This document shows positions 35,378 through 45,793 of a stretch of DNA of 64,000 nucleotides, piece after piece. The notes below the pieces were generated by a model. The model made no database searches and was not told the origin of the DNA. It saw nothing but the letters and a program-made list of their open reading frames with translations. The stretch is from Streptomyces sp. Y2F8-2. Its GTDB lineage: Bacteria > Actinomycetota > Actinomycetes > Streptomycetales > Streptomycetaceae. The stretch covers positions 62,001 through 126,000 of the forward strand of contig NZ_BNGS01000003.1 of NCBI RefSeq assembly GCF_014905555.1. The letters run 5' to 3'. The position numbers were made by a program, and so were the translations under genes. Each line of letters opens with the position of its first letter. Positions within the stretch are counted from its first letter, which is position 1.

Positions 35378-36634
35378 ATGCAACTCACGACGTGGCTGCA
35401 GCTGGTGCTGGGCCGGCCGTTCCGCAGGGCGGGACACCGGACCGCGCTCGTCGCCGCCGGCCTGCCGCTCCACCTCGCCGTGGTGCCACTGTGGCTCTGG
35501 CTGGCCGCCGCGATGGCGGGGGCGCCGGCCGTGATTCCGCTGCCCGTGCTGCTCACACTCTGGGTGACACCCCTGCTGACCGTCGGGCAGCGGCGACGCT
35601 ACCGGGCGCTCGTCGGCAAGGACCTCCCGCGCCCCGCCGTACCCGGGTCGGGACGCAACTGGAAGTCGGCGGTACGTCGGCTGACCACGCGGGCCTTGTG
35701 GCGGCAGGTCTGCTACCACGCCGTGGCGGGTCCGCTGCTCGCCGTCCTGGACCTCGCCGTCCTCGCCGTCTGGGCCGCCGCTCTCGTGGCCGCCTCCATC
35801 TACGTGTGGATCTGGGCGCTGCCCCCGCAGTGGCGGGTCACCGACCTCGGGTACACCACGCAGGCCGCGTACATCACCGCCGGCGGCCTCGCCCTGCTGT
35901 TCCTCGGGCCCCGGCTGACCGGCGCTCTGGTGCGGCTGGACACCCGGGCGGCCGAGGTCCTGCTCGGCCCCAGCCGCACGGAGAAGCTGGCCCGCCGGGT
36001 AGCCGACCTCGCCGAGAGCCGGGCCGGCGTGCTCGACGCCGCCGACGCCGAGCGGCGGCGGATCGAGCGCGACCTGCACGACGGCGCACAGCAGCGCCTC
36101 GTCTCACTCGCCGTCAACCTGGGCCTGGCCAGGTCCACCCTCGGCGACCTGCCGGAGGACGCCCGCAAGGTGATCGACGAGGCGCACCGCGAGGCGAAGG
36201 AGGCGATCGCCGAGCTGAACAACCTGGTGCGCGGCCTGCATCCGGCCGTCCTTGAGGACCGCGGCCTCGACGCCGCGCTGTCCGGGGTCGCCGCCCGCCT
36301 CCCGATCCCGGTGCGCGTGGCGGTGGACCTGCCGCAGCGCCCCTCACCCACGGTCGAGGCCGTCGCGTACTTCGTGGTCTCCGAAGCCCTGACGAACGTG
36401 GTCAAACACGCCCAGGCGACCCGGGCGGACGTGACCGTGGAGCGGATCGGGGAGACACTGCTGGTGGTCGTCGCGGACGACGGCGCGGGCGGCGCGGATC
36501 TCGCTGCGGCCGGCGGTGGCACCGGGCTCGCCGGGCTCGCCAAGCGCGTCGCGTCCGTCGACGGCACGTTCTCCTGCCGCAGCCCCGCCGGGGGCCCGAC
36601 CGTCATCACCGTGGAGCTGCCGTGCGCGCCGTGA
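35378..36634 (+). CDS. Sensor histidine kinase, HisKA_3 (NarL-partner) type
   Basis: A 418-residue protein with four membrane helices in two pairs (about 25-48, 51-68, 115-146 and 165-180) and little extracellular sequence. The dimerisation/phosphorylation helix ERRRIERDLHDGAQQRLVSL carries the phospho-His at residue 234. A HATPase domain follows with the N box SEALTNVVKHAQA and the G1 box VVADDGAGG. The overlapping response regulator gene encodes its partner. No good ribosome site is visible before ATG 35378. Confidence 0.9.
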   Translation: MQLTTWLQLVLGRPFRRAGHRTALVAAGLPLHLAVVPLWLWLAAAMAGAPAVIPLPVLLTLWVTPLLTVGQRRRYRALVGKDLPRPAVPGSGRNWKSAVRRLTTRALWRQVCYHAVAGPLLAVLDLAVLAVWAAALVAASIYVWIWALPPQWRVTDLGYTTQAAYITAGGLALLFLGPRLTGALVRLDTRAAEVLLGPSRTEKLARRVADLAESRAGVLDAADAERRRIERDLHDGAQQRLVSLAVNLGLARSTLGDLPEDARKVIDEAHREAKEAIAELNNLVRGLHPAVLEDRGLDAALSGVAARLPIPVRVAVDLPQRPSPTVEAVAYFVVSEALTNVVKHAQATRADVTVERIGETLLVVVADDGAGGADLAAAGGGTGLAGLAKRVASVDGTFSCRSPAGGPTVITVELPCAP

Positions 36635-37272
36635 TCGCCGAGGATTCCCTCTTGCTGCGCATCGGCGTGGTCAAGGTGCTGGAGGCGGCCGGCTTCGAGA
36701 TGTGCGCGCAAGTCACCGACGCAGAAGGGCTGCTGGCAGCCGTCGAGGAGCACCGGCCCGACATCGCCGTGGTCGACGTGCGCATGCCGCCCGGCTTCAC
36801 CGACGAGGGAGTGCGCGCCGCGCTGGTGATCCGCCGCCAGTACCCGCGTACCGCCGTGCTCCTGCTGTCGCAGTACGTGGAGGAGCGGTACGCCGCCGAT
36901 CTGCTCGCCGCCAACACCTCGGGCGTCGGCTATCTGCTCAAGCAACGGGTCGCCGACGTCGAGGAGTTCGCCGAGGCGGTACGCCGGGTGGCGGCCGGCG
37001 GCACCGCGCTCGACCCGCAGGTCGTCGCGCAGCTGCTGGTGCGCCGGCACAGCGATCCGCTCGACCGGCTGACACCGCGCGAGCGGGAGGTGCTGGAGCT
37101 GATGGCGGGCGGCCGGTCCAACTCCGGCATCGCCGCCGAGCTGGTCGTGAGCGAGAGCGCGGTCGCCAAGCACATCAACAGCATCTTCACCAAGCTCGAC
37201 CTGCCCAAGGCCGACGCCGACCACCGCCGCGTCCTGGCGGTGCTGCGCTTCCTGGGCGTTGCGACCGCATAG
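36622..37272 (+). CDS. NarL/LuxR-family response regulator
   Basis: A 216-residue regulator whose gene overlaps the kinase gene by 13 bp, so both form one translational unit. The receiver domain has the acidic pocket (AED), the phospho-Asp at residue 52 (VVDVRMPPG) and the Lys of LKQRV. A LuxR helix-turn-helix follows ([36 protein letters not shown], residues about 151-186). Its likely targets are the divergent membrane protein and methyltransferase genes. The right-hand IS remnant starts 25 bp after the stop. Confidence 0.92.
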   Translation: MRAVIAEDSLLLRIGVVKVLEAAGFEMCAQVTDAEGLLAAVEEHRPDIAVVDVRMPPGFTDEGVRAALVIRRQYPRTAVLLLSQYVEERYAADLLAANTSGVGYLLKQRVADVEEFAEAVRRVAAGGTALDPQVVAQLLVRRHSDPLDRLTPREREVLELMAGGRSNSGIAAELVVSESAVAKHINSIFTKLDLPKADADHRRVLAVLRFLGVATA

Positions 37273-37296
37273 TGCGCGATCACGCCCCCATGCCCA

Positions 37297-37442
37297 CAAC
37301 ACGGTCGAACGCTGCATCAACCGCTTGAAACAGTGGCGAGGCATCGCCACCCGCTACGAGAAGACAGCAGCCATCTACCTGGCCGGACTCCACGTTGCGA
37401 GCATCTTCCTCTGGTCAGCCAGGTGATCCAAACGAAACCGCC
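37297..37442 (+). mobile_element. IS5-family transposase 3' remnant, right copy
   Basis: This holds 146 bp identical to the inverse of 33608-33753 except one base, which changes LHLAS to LHVAS. It encodes [19 protein letters not shown] and the same C-terminal end with stop and outer IS terminus. Only the last 45 codons or so of the transposase remain. To its right is CTAGGCTAG. Confidence 0.88.
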
Positions 37443-37713
37443 TAGGCTAGGGCTTGTTCCTCGGATCAGCAGAAGTCGGGCGAAGACTTTCGAGACGATC
37501 GGTGTGTACGGCGCCTCGGGTCCGCCATGACCATCTCCTGACCGATCTCCGGCCGGATCATGACCAGCCATTCATCGTGCCTTGACCTGTGGTGACGGGC
37601 CTTTGACAGCAGGCTCGACGGGCTTGTAGACGTGAGGGGCCTCGGGCTCCCGCGGCTCGCCTGTCGGCCCGGTGGAACGTCCGTCGCATCCTCATCGACC
37701 GTGAAGGACAAGA

Positions 37714-38409
37714 GTGTTCCTTTCCCCATCGCGCGCCGCCGGAGCGGCACGTGTCATAGGCACTGTCGGCGCCGCGGCCGCACTCTCCATCGGTGCCGCG
37801 CACACGGCGCTGGCGTGCAGCATCAGCGACTTCTCGGCGGCGGCCGTGTGCGACGCGGGCGGCAAGGGCGTCATCCGCGTCACCGACAAGGACGCCTCCG
37901 GCACCCCGGCCACCGTCAGCCTGTACATGCAGCTGAGCATGCCGGGCGGCGAACGGCTCGTCGACACGAGGACGATCGAGCACCCGACCGTGCAGGGCGT
38001 CTCCGTCGATCTCACCCCCCTCGACTGGTACGCGGGGGAGACCTTCCGGGTCCACGTCACCGCGGGCGACAAGGTCAACGACGACATCCGGCCGCTGACC
38101 GTCGTGGCGGACGAAACCTGCGAGTCCTCCGGCTCCACCTCCCCGGCGCCCACCACTCCGTCCGCGAATCCCTCCTCGGCGTCCTCCGCCACCCCGACGA
38201 CGCCGCCGAGCCCGGCGCAGAGCAGTGGCGCAGCCGCCGTACCGGGTGCGAGCAGCGCCCCGTCGCCCGCGGGTGGTGGCGCCGGCCTCGCCGAGACCGG
38301 CGCGGGCAGCGGCACCACGGTGATCGCCGGCATCGCCGCCGCCCTGGTCGTGGCCGGCGGCGGCGTGGTCGTCGCGCTGCGCCGCCGAGCGGCACACCGC
38401 TCCCACTGA
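37714..38409 (+). CDS. LAXTG sortase-anchored secreted protein
   Basis: A 231-residue protein with a signal peptide (cleavage near residue 30, AHTALA), a small ectodomain with three cysteines (CSISDFSAAAVCDAGGKGVIRVTDK; DETCESS), a Ser/Thr/Pro-rich stalk, LAETG at 192-196, a membrane helix and a basic tail (LRRRAAHRSH). It should be linked to the cell wall by a class E sortase. GTG 37714 follows AAGGA. The 271 bp upstream, back to the IS end at 37442, hold no recognisable gene. Confidence 0.85.
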   Translation: MFLSPSRAAGAARVIGTVGAAAALSIGAAHTALACSISDFSAAAVCDAGGKGVIRVTDKDASGTPATVSLYMQLSMPGGERLVDTRTIEHPTVQGVSVDLTPLDWYAGETFRVHVTAGDKVNDDIRPLTVVADETCESSGSTSPAPTTPSANPSSASSATPTTPPSPAQSSGAAAVPGASSAPSPAGGGAGLAETGAGSGTTVIAGIAAALVVAGGGVVVALRRRAAHRSH

Positions 38410-38413
38410 CAGC

Positions 38414-38434
38414 CCCTGTCGCACCGGCACAGGG
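38414..38434. terminator. Weak hairpin between the LAXTG and deformylase genes
   Basis: CCCTGT (38414-38419) pairs with ACAGGG (38429-38434) around a nine-base loop between convergent stops at 38409 and 38456. It is short and uncertain. Confidence 0.35.
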
Positions 38435-38455
38435 CTTGAGCGGGGCGGCACGGCA

Positions 38456-39106
38456 TCAAGGTGACGTCGAAGGCTGTGCCCAGCCGCTCAGCGCCTCGAT
38501 GTTGGCGGCCCGGCGTGCGAGCACCTCGTCGCGCCGGGCCGCCATCTGCCGCAGCGCGTCCTTCCGGTCCCGATCGGGGAGCCGGTCCAGGTAGACGTGC
38601 CCGTCGCAGTGGTCGGTCTCGTGCTCGAGGCAGCGGGCGAAGTACCCCGTCCCCTCGATGACGAGTGGCTCCCCGTCCTTGTCGAGGCCGCGTACCACGG
38701 CCCGGTCAGGACGCGGTACGTCCACGACGGCACCGGGCACCGACAGGCATCCCTCGCTCTCCTCGAGCAGCCGGCGTCCGGTGGGGGCGAGGGTGTCGAG
38801 CACCGGGTTGACGACGTGCCCGACATGCCGGACCCCCTCGTCGTCCGGGCAGTCGTAGACGAACAGTCGCAGACCGACCCCGACCTGGTTCGCCGCGAGA
38901 CCGGCCCCTTCGGCGATGTACATCGTCAGGAACATGTCGTCGATGAGCGCGGCGAGATCGGGTCCGAACTCGGTCACGTCCCGGCACGGCTTGTGCAGAA
39001 CCTCCTCACCGACCTCGGTGACGCGCCGCACCTTGCCGCGCCGGGCCTCGGGCGCGAGCGGCGGATACGCGTCGACGGGCCTGCCCTGGACGAAAACGCT
39101 GGGCAT
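38456..39106 (-). CDS. def: Peptide deformylase
   Basis: A 216-residue metallohydrolase that removes the N-formyl group from new proteins. All three motifs are intact: GAGLAANQVG (about residues 74-83), EGCLSVPG (about 117-124; the Cys is a metal ligand) and HETDH (about 167-171; HExxH). The ATG at 39106 follows AAAGGAGAC. It is a stand-alone gene without fmt, so it may be one of several deformylases in the genome. Confidence 0.94.
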   Translation of the reverse strand: MPSVFVQGRPVDAYPPLAPEARRGKVRRVTEVGEEVLHKPCRDVTEFGPDLAALIDDMFLTMYIAEGAGLAANQVGVGLRLFVYDCPDDEGVRHVGHVVNPVLDTLAPTGRRLLEESEGCLSVPGAVVDVPRPDRAVVRGLDKDGEPLVIEGTGYFARCLEHETDHCDGHVYLDRLPDRDRKDALRQMAARRDEVLARRAANIEALSGWAQPSTSP

Positions 39107-39193
39107 CGCTGTGTCTCCTTTGGTGTGAGGATGCTGTGGCGGCGGGAAATCGGGCTTCCGGCATCCGGAGTCCCTCCCTACCCTCCGGGACTC

Positions 39194-41005
39194 ATGACAA
39201 CAGAACCCGCGCAGCAGCCGCAGGAGAACACCGGCCACACCCGCAGACGGTTCCTCGCGGGCGCCGGAGGAGTGGCGAGCGCGCTCGCCTTACGGCCGAG
39301 CGGCAGCGCCCGTGCCGCCACCCGCAAGCACGTCGCCGTGCTCGGCGGCGGTGTCTCGGGGCTCAGCGCCGCCCAGGAACTCGCAGAACGCGGCTATGCC
39401 GTCACCGTCTACGAGTACTACGACGTCCTCGGCGGCAAGGCCCGCTCCATGGACGTGCCCGGTACGGGGAGCGGTGGCCGCAGACCGCTGCCCGGCGAGC
39501 ACGGCTTCCGGTTCTTCCCCGGTTTCTACCGGAACCTGCCGGACACCATGCGCCGCATCCCCTTCCCCGGCAATGCGAACGGCGTCCACGACAACCTGCG
39601 CAGTGGAACCGAGGAGTTGTTCGCCCGCAGTTCCGGCCGTCCCGACCTGCACTTCCCCCTGCGCCGGGTGACCACCCCGCCGGCCCCCGACGACATCACC
39701 CCGTCCTGGCTCCGCGACCAGATCCTGTCCGTACTGGACCTGGGCACCCGCCTGCCCGCCCACGAGGCCGCCTACTTCGCCGACCGCCTCCTGGTCCACC
39801 TCACCAGCTGCGACGCCCGCCGCGAGGACCAGTGGGAGAAGACGTCCTGGTGGCGGTTCATCCGGGCCGAGGAGATGAGCGCGGAGTACCAGACCCTCCT
39901 CGGCATCGGCCAGACCCGCAACCTCGTCGCCACGCGCGCGGAGGTGGCCTCCACGCGCACGGTCGGCCGCGTCATCATCGAGGCCCTCATCCTCTGGGGC
40001 CTGCTCGGCCGCGGCCTGGACGGCGACGCCGACATCGACCGCGTCCTCAACGCCCCGACCAGCGAGGCCTGGATCGATCCCTGGGCCGCGCACCTGCGCT
40101 CCCTCGGCGTCGAGTTCGTGCTGGGCACCGAGGTCCGTGAGGTGGGTTACGCGGGCGGGCGCGTCACCGGCGTGAGGGTCGCCGCGCGCGACGGCGGCGA
40201 CGAGCGCACCGTCACCGCCGACCACTACGTCTCCGCGATGCCCGTCGAACACGCCCGCCGCACCTGGGGCGCCGCCCTGCGCGCCGCCGACCCGCAGCTC
40301 GCCCGGTGCGACGCGCTCAGGACGGACTGGATGACCGGGGTGCAGTTCTATCTGCGCACGCCCACGCCCGTCGTCCACGGGCACATCAACTGCCTGGACT
40401 CGCCCTGGTCGGTCACCGGGATCGGGCAGGCGCAGTTCTGGGACGTACGGGACTTCTCGCGGGACTACGGCGACGGTCAGGCGCGGGACTGCCTGTCCGC
40501 GATCATCTCGGAGTGGGACAAGCCCGGCATCCTGTACGGCAAGACGGCCCGCGAGTGCACCAAGGAGGAGATCGTCGCCGAGCTGTGGGCCCAGCTGAAG
40601 GACGGACTCAACGACTCGGGGAAGACCACGTTGAGGGACGAGGACCGCCTGGGCTGGTTCATGGACCCGGCGGTGACCGGTCTCGGCGGCCCCGACCCGC
40701 AGAACCGCGAGCCGCTCCTCATCCATCCCACGGGCACGCTCTACAACCGCCCCTCGGCGAGGACCGCCGTACCGAATTTCTTCCTCGCGGGCGACTACGT
40801 CCGGACGGACGTGGACCTGGCGACGATGGAGGGCGCCAACGAGTCGGCGCGCAGGGCCGTCAACGCGCTGCTGGACGCGGACGGCGCGGACGCCGAGCGG
40901 TGCCGGATCTGGGAGCTGTACCGTCCGCCGGAGCTGGAGCCCCTCAAGCGGGTGGACGAGGTGCGTTACCGGCTCGGCCTGCCGAACACGTTCGACGTGG
41001 GGTGA
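39194..41005 (+). CDS. Tat-exported FAD-dependent amine-oxidase-like enzyme with a TTA codon
   Basis: A 603-residue flavoprotein. A twin-arginine signal (TRRRFLAGAGGVASALAL, residues 16-33) is followed by an FAD-binding motif (VAVLGGGVSGLSAAQELAERGYAVTVYE) and, near the C-terminus, a second FAD contact (FFLAGDYVRTDVDLATMEGANESARRAVNALL). It resembles hydroxysqualene dehydroxylase (HpnE) or phytoene desaturase-like enzymes, substrate unknown. Codon 33, in the signal peptide, is TTA, so translation should depend on the bldA tRNA. It diverges from the deformylase gene. Confidence 0.85.
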   Translation: MTTEPAQQPQENTGHTRRRFLAGAGGVASALALRPSGSARAATRKHVAVLGGGVSGLSAAQELAERGYAVTVYEYYDVLGGKARSMDVPGTGSGGRRPLPGEHGFRFFPGFYRNLPDTMRRIPFPGNANGVHDNLRSGTEELFARSSGRPDLHFPLRRVTTPPAPDDITPSWLRDQILSVLDLGTRLPAHEAAYFADRLLVHLTSCDARREDQWEKTSWWRFIRAEEMSAEYQTLLGIGQTRNLVATRAEVASTRTVGRVIIEALILWGLLGRGLDGDADIDRVLNAPTSEAWIDPWAAHLRSLGVEFVLGTEVREVGYAGGRVTGVRVAARDGGDERTVTADHYVSAMPVEHARRTWGAALRAADPQLARCDALRTDWMTGVQFYLRTPTPVVHGHINCLDSPWSVTGIGQAQFWDVRDFSRDYGDGQARDCLSAIISEWDKPGILYGKTARECTKEEIVAELWAQLKDGLNDSGKTTLRDEDRLGWFMDPAVTGLGGPDPQNREPLLIHPTGTLYNRPSARTAVPNFFLAGDYVRTDVDLATMEGANESARRAVNALLDADGADAERCRIWELYRPPELEPLKRVDEVRYRLGLPNTFDVG

Positions 41006-41032
41006 GCGAAGGCGGCCGGGGACGAGCCGGGA

Positions 41033-41061
41033 GGGCCGTCGCCTCGAACGGGCGACGGCCC
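41033..41061. terminator. Bidirectional hairpin between the FAD enzyme and NlpC/P60 genes
   Basis: GGGCCGTCGCC (41033-41043) pairs with GGCGACGGCCC (41051-41061) around a seven-base loop, between stops at 41005 (plus) and 41093 (minus). Confidence 0.75.
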
Positions 41062-41092
41062 CGCGATCCCCGTACCGCTTACGACGGCTCGG

Positions 41093-41893
41093 TCAGAGCA
41101 CGCGGACCGCGCCGGACGGCGGGTCGTACGACAGCGGGTGCTCCCCGACGCCGCTGGAGGGGTTCTGCGCGCCGACGAACATGCCGTCGCCCACGTACAC
41201 CGCGACGTGGTAGGCGCTGCCCGCGCCGCCCCAGTACAGGATGTCCCCGGGCTGCAGGTTGCTCAGCGAGACCTGGGTGCCGGCCGTCGACTGGTCCTGG
41301 GAGACCCGCGGAAGGTTGATTCCGACCTGCTTGAAGGCCGTCTGCACCAGTCCGGAGCAGTCGTACGCCGACGGACCGGTGGCGCCGGAGACGTAGGCCT
41401 TGCCGATCTGCGCCTTGACGAAGGCGACGACCTCCGCGGCCGAACCGGTGGCCGTGGAGGAGCCCGTCGAGATGCTGGTCGCGGCGGCGAGGACGGTCCG
41501 CTCGGCGCTGCGCGAGGCGGCCTCCGCCTGCTTGCGCTCCGCCTCGGCCTTCCGCTTGGCCTCGGCCTCCTTCTTCTTGGCCTCCGCGAGGTCCGCCTTC
41601 GCCTGCTTCGCGGCATTCGCGGCGGCCGTGTCACGCTCGACCTGCAGCTGGTAGTTGGCCGCGGCCTGCTGGGTGGCCGCCGCGGACTGTGCGACCTGCG
41701 TGGCCACGTCGGCCGTCAGGGTCGGCAGCTCGAGCGTCTGGGTCACCGGCTCCGCGGCGTCGGCCGATGCCGAGGCCCCGGCCACGGCCAGGGTGCTGAG
41801 GACACCACCGGCGACTGAGGCCCGCATCGCGATGGTCGACGCGCTGCGGTTGCGGGGCTTCCGGTGGCTGCGTATGTGAGCGGTGTGGGACAT
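41093..41893 (-). CDS. Secreted NlpC/P60 cell-wall hydrolase
   Basis: A protein of about 266 residues. It has a signal peptide (cleavage near ASASADAAEP), an alanine-rich coiled coil (about residues 70-130, with KKKEAEAKRKAEAERKQAEA) and a C-terminal NlpC/P60 domain. The catalytic Cys is in SAYDCSGLVQTAFKQVG and the His in AYHVAVYVGDG. It should cut peptidoglycan peptides. ATG 41893 was chosen because related proteins start MSHTAHI; in-frame starts at 41923 and 41950 remain possible. It is transcribed away from the nuo operon across an 805-bp spacer. Confidence 0.88.
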   Translation of the reverse strand: MSHTAHIRSHRKPRNRSASTIAMRASVAGGVLSTLAVAGASASADAAEPVTQTLELPTLTADVATQVAQSAAATQQAAANYQLQVERDTAAANAAKQAKADLAEAKKKEAEAKRKAEAERKQAEAASRSAERTVLAAATSISTGSSTATGSAAEVVAFVKAQIGKAYVSGATGPSAYDCSGLVQTAFKQVGINLPRVSQDQSTAGTQVSLSNLQPGDILYWGGAGSAYHVAVYVGDGMFVGAQNPSSGVGEHPLSYDPPSGAVRVL

Positions 41894-42024
41894 GGGGACA
41901 AGCGGTACCAGGGACTCCTCCATACCTTCAAGAAACGTGTGGTGCGCCACAGTTGTTCAATGGGCGGCCTGAATCCCGGGCGTGTCATTCTTTATTGACG
42001 CCGTAACGGGCAAAGCGGACAGTG

Positions 42025-42044
42025 ATGATCAAGGCTGTGATCAT
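42025..42044. promoter_or_regulatory. Seven-base inverted repeat upstream of the NlpC/P60 gene
   Basis: ATGATCA (42025-42031) and TGATCAT (42038-42044) form a perfect inverted repeat with a six-base spacer, about 130 bp upstream of the hydrolase start. The binding protein is unknown. Confidence 0.35.
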
Positions 42045-42220
42045 GGGTTTTCGTCGTTACGTCCCGAATTGCTCCTGGCTTACCACTGGTTGAGGCGAAT
42101 AGCCAAGCCCGCTTTATTGAACCCTCACACGGATGTGGCACAGGTCACGGAACGGTCACTGCCGCGGGGGCGTCTCGCGCGCGCAGCGGGCGACTCGGTC
42201 CGTCCGCCTGCCCTGCCGCT

Positions 42221-42279
42221 TGTGAATGCATGCACCTCTGGGCGTGAAGCCGCCCCTCTGCTCGTGAACGCGTGCACAC
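42221..42279. promoter_or_regulatory. Pair of Rex-like sites far upstream of nuoA
   Basis: CGTGAACGCGTGCACA (42263-42278) matches the streptomycete Rex consensus TGTGAACGCGTTCACA, recalled from memory, at 14 of 16 bases. TGTGAATGCATGCACC (42221-42236) matches at 12 of 16. GTGAA recurs at 42222, 42244, 42264 and 42313. Confidence 0.45.
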
Positions 42280-42353
42280 GTCCACATTCGCCCCCGCCCC
42301 TCCCTCTGAAGTGTGAACGGGCTCCCCTATCAAGGGTTCTGGTCCAGCGCCAA

Positions 42354-42382
42354 TTTGCTTTGAACGCTTGCCGTTTGATAGT
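42354..42382 (+). promoter_or_regulatory. Candidate distal promoter for nuoA
   Basis: TTTGCT (42354-42359) and GATAGT (42377-42382) are 17 bases apart, a reasonable -35/-10 pair for the housekeeping sigma factor. It lies about 317 bp upstream of nuoA. Evidence is by sequence pattern only. Confidence 0.35.
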
Positions 42383-42431
42383 GCAAGACCGCCTCTACCA
42401 GCGGAGACGAGCGAAAATGTCACCTCTTGGT

Positions 42432-42540
42432 GATCACTCGACTGCTTCGCGTACGTAGATCACCGCTCATCCGACTTCATGATCCTTCGCCGGGTGGTGG
42501 AGATCACAAAGTACGTGCTGACCCCCGTGTCGCAGATCAC
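42432..42540. promoter_or_regulatory. Four spaced GATCAC motifs upstream of nuoA
   Basis: GATCAC occurs at 42432-42437, 42458-42463, 42502-42507 and 42535-42540; the first lies in the palindrome GTGATCAC. The clustering suggests binding of an unidentified regulator. Confidence 0.35.
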
Positions 42541-42574
42541 ACACCCGCGGGCATAAGATGCACGGCAGTTGGGC

Positions 42575-42592
42575 TTGTGACCTGCTTCACAT
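42575..42592. promoter_or_regulatory. Rex-type redox operator in the nuo promoter
   Basis: TGTGA-CCTGCT-TCACA (42576-42591) is a perfect Rex-type palindrome. Rex represses nuo, cyd and rex genes in S. coelicolor when NADH is low relative to NAD+. The site is about 108 bp upstream of nuoA. TAAGAT at 42554-42559 could be a -10 element just ahead, so Rex could block transcription start or early elongation. Confidence 0.7.
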
Positions 42593-42698
42593 GTCCGCGA
42601 TCTTCGCTGGGGCAAGCGGGGCTTTCGGGACATGTGGGACGGAAGTGAGCCCAGCGCAACCGCCAGCAGTCAGTGCCGACTGAGAGGAGCGAGGAGCG

Positions 42699-43058
42699 GT
42701 GAACGCGTATGCGCCCATCCTCGTACTGGGAGCCCTCGGGGCAGGCTTTGCGATCTTCTCCGTGGTCATGGCCACGCTGATCGGTCCGAAGCGGTACAAC
42801 CGCGCCAAGCTCGAGGCCTACGAGTGCGGTATCGAGCCGACCCCCACGCCGGCCGGCGGCGGGCGCTTCCCGATCAAGTACTACCTGACGGCGATGCTCT
42901 TCATCGTCTTCGACATCGAGATCGTCTTCCTCTACCCCTGGGCCGTCACCTTCGACGCCCTGGGGATCTTCGGGCTCGTGGAGATGCTGCTCTTCGTGCT
43001 CACCGTCTTCGTCGCGTACGCGTACGTATGGCGGCGCGGCGGCCTGGAATGGGACTGA
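42699..43058 (+). CDS. nuoA: NADH-quinone oxidoreductase subunit A
   Basis: A 119-residue membrane subunit of complex I with three helices and the family motifs [16 protein letters not shown] and [25 protein letters not shown]. The Cys-containing loop lies between helices 1 and 2. It starts at a GTG preceded by GAGGAGCGAGGAG. First gene of the 14-gene nuo operon; nuoB starts 14 bp later. Confidence 0.96.
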   Translation: MNAYAPILVLGALGAGFAIFSVVMATLIGPKRYNRAKLEAYECGIEPTPTPAGGGRFPIKYYLTAMLFIVFDIEIVFLYPWAVTFDALGIFGLVEMLLFVLTVFVAYAYVWRRGGLEWD

Positions 43059-43071
43059 GGGGCCTTACGTC

Positions 43072-43622
<551 letters not shown>

Positions 43623-43626
<4 letters not shown>

Positions 43627-44410
43627 GCGACGCGAACCGCAACGGCGCGGGCGCGCACCCGGGCGGGGTGAACGGCAACGGGGTGAACGGCAACGGCGTC
43701 AACCCCGAGAAGGACCTCGGCGCCGCGAACCTCCCCGGCCGGCGCGGCGAGGGCGGCGAGGAGATCCGCGTCCAGCGCGGCATGTTCGGCGCCAACAACG
43801 GCGGCGACACCTCCGGCTACGGCGGCCTGGTCCGCTCCATCCGCCTCCCGGGCGCGGCCACCCGCCCCTACGGCGGCTGGTTCGACGAGGTCGCCGACGA
43901 ACTGGAGGGCGCCCTGGAGGAGCAGGGACTCGTCCCTGAGAACGCCATCGAGAAGACCGTCGTCGACCGCGGCGAGCTGACCTTCCACATCGAACGCGAG
44001 TACCTTCTCGCCGTCGCCCAGACCCTCCGCGACGACCCGGCGCTCCGCTTCGAGCTGTGCACGGGCGTGAGCGGAGTGCACTACCCCGGCGACAAGGGGC
44101 GCGAACTGCACGCCGTCTACCACCTGCGCTCGATCACCCACAACCGGCTGATCCGCCTGGAGGTCAGCGCCCCCGACTCCGACCCGCACGTCCCGTCGCT
44201 CGTGTCCGTGTATCCGACGAACGACTGGCACGAACGCGAGACGTACGACTTCTTCGGCCTGGTCTTCGACGGCCACCCGGCGCTGACGCGGATCATGATG
44301 CCGGACGACTGGCAGGGCCATCCGCAGCGCAAGGACTACCCCCTCGGCGGCATCCCCGTCGAGTACAAGGGCGCCCAGATCCCGGCTCCGGACCAGCGGA
44401 GGTCGTACTC

Positions 44411-44414
<4 letters not shown>
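43623..44414 (+). CDS. nuoC: NADH-quinone oxidoreductase subunit C
   Basis: A 263-residue peripheral-arm subunit. The core resembles the 30-kDa subunit ([63 protein letters not shown]). An actinobacterial N-terminal extension of about 60 residues begins [15 protein letters not shown] and contains GVNGNG repeats (43668-43703). It overlaps nuoB and nuoD by four bases each. Confidence 0.95.

Positions 44415-45789
<1,375 letters not shown>

Positions 45790-45793
<4 letters not shown>

Larger units (their letters stand above)
41894..42698. other. 805-bp intergenic region between the NlpC/P60 gene and nuoA
   Basis: No convincing gene lies here; a 158-codon open frame on the plus strand (41982-42458) has no ribosome site or recognisable sequence. 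The region is AT-richer than its surroundings in parts. It holds an inverted repeat (42025-42044), Rex-like sites (42221-42279), a promoter-like element (42354-42382), four GATCAC motifs (42432-42540) and a Rex-type palindrome (42575-42592). Confidence 0.7.

Noticed and set aside
37443..37713. Short minus-strand frame (37466-37529) resembling an IS3-type transposase start
   Set aside because: Only about 20 residues before a stop; similarity is too weak, so the 271 bp is left unassigned.
41894..42400. Possible c-di-AMP (ydaO-type) riboswitch before the NlpC/P60 gene
   Set aside because: Such riboswitches precede many actinobacterial cell-wall hydrolase genes, but I could not find the conserved motifs here.
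41982..42458. A 158-codon open frame upstream of nuoA
   Set aside because: No ribosome site and no recognisable sequence; it crosses the operator-like repeats.
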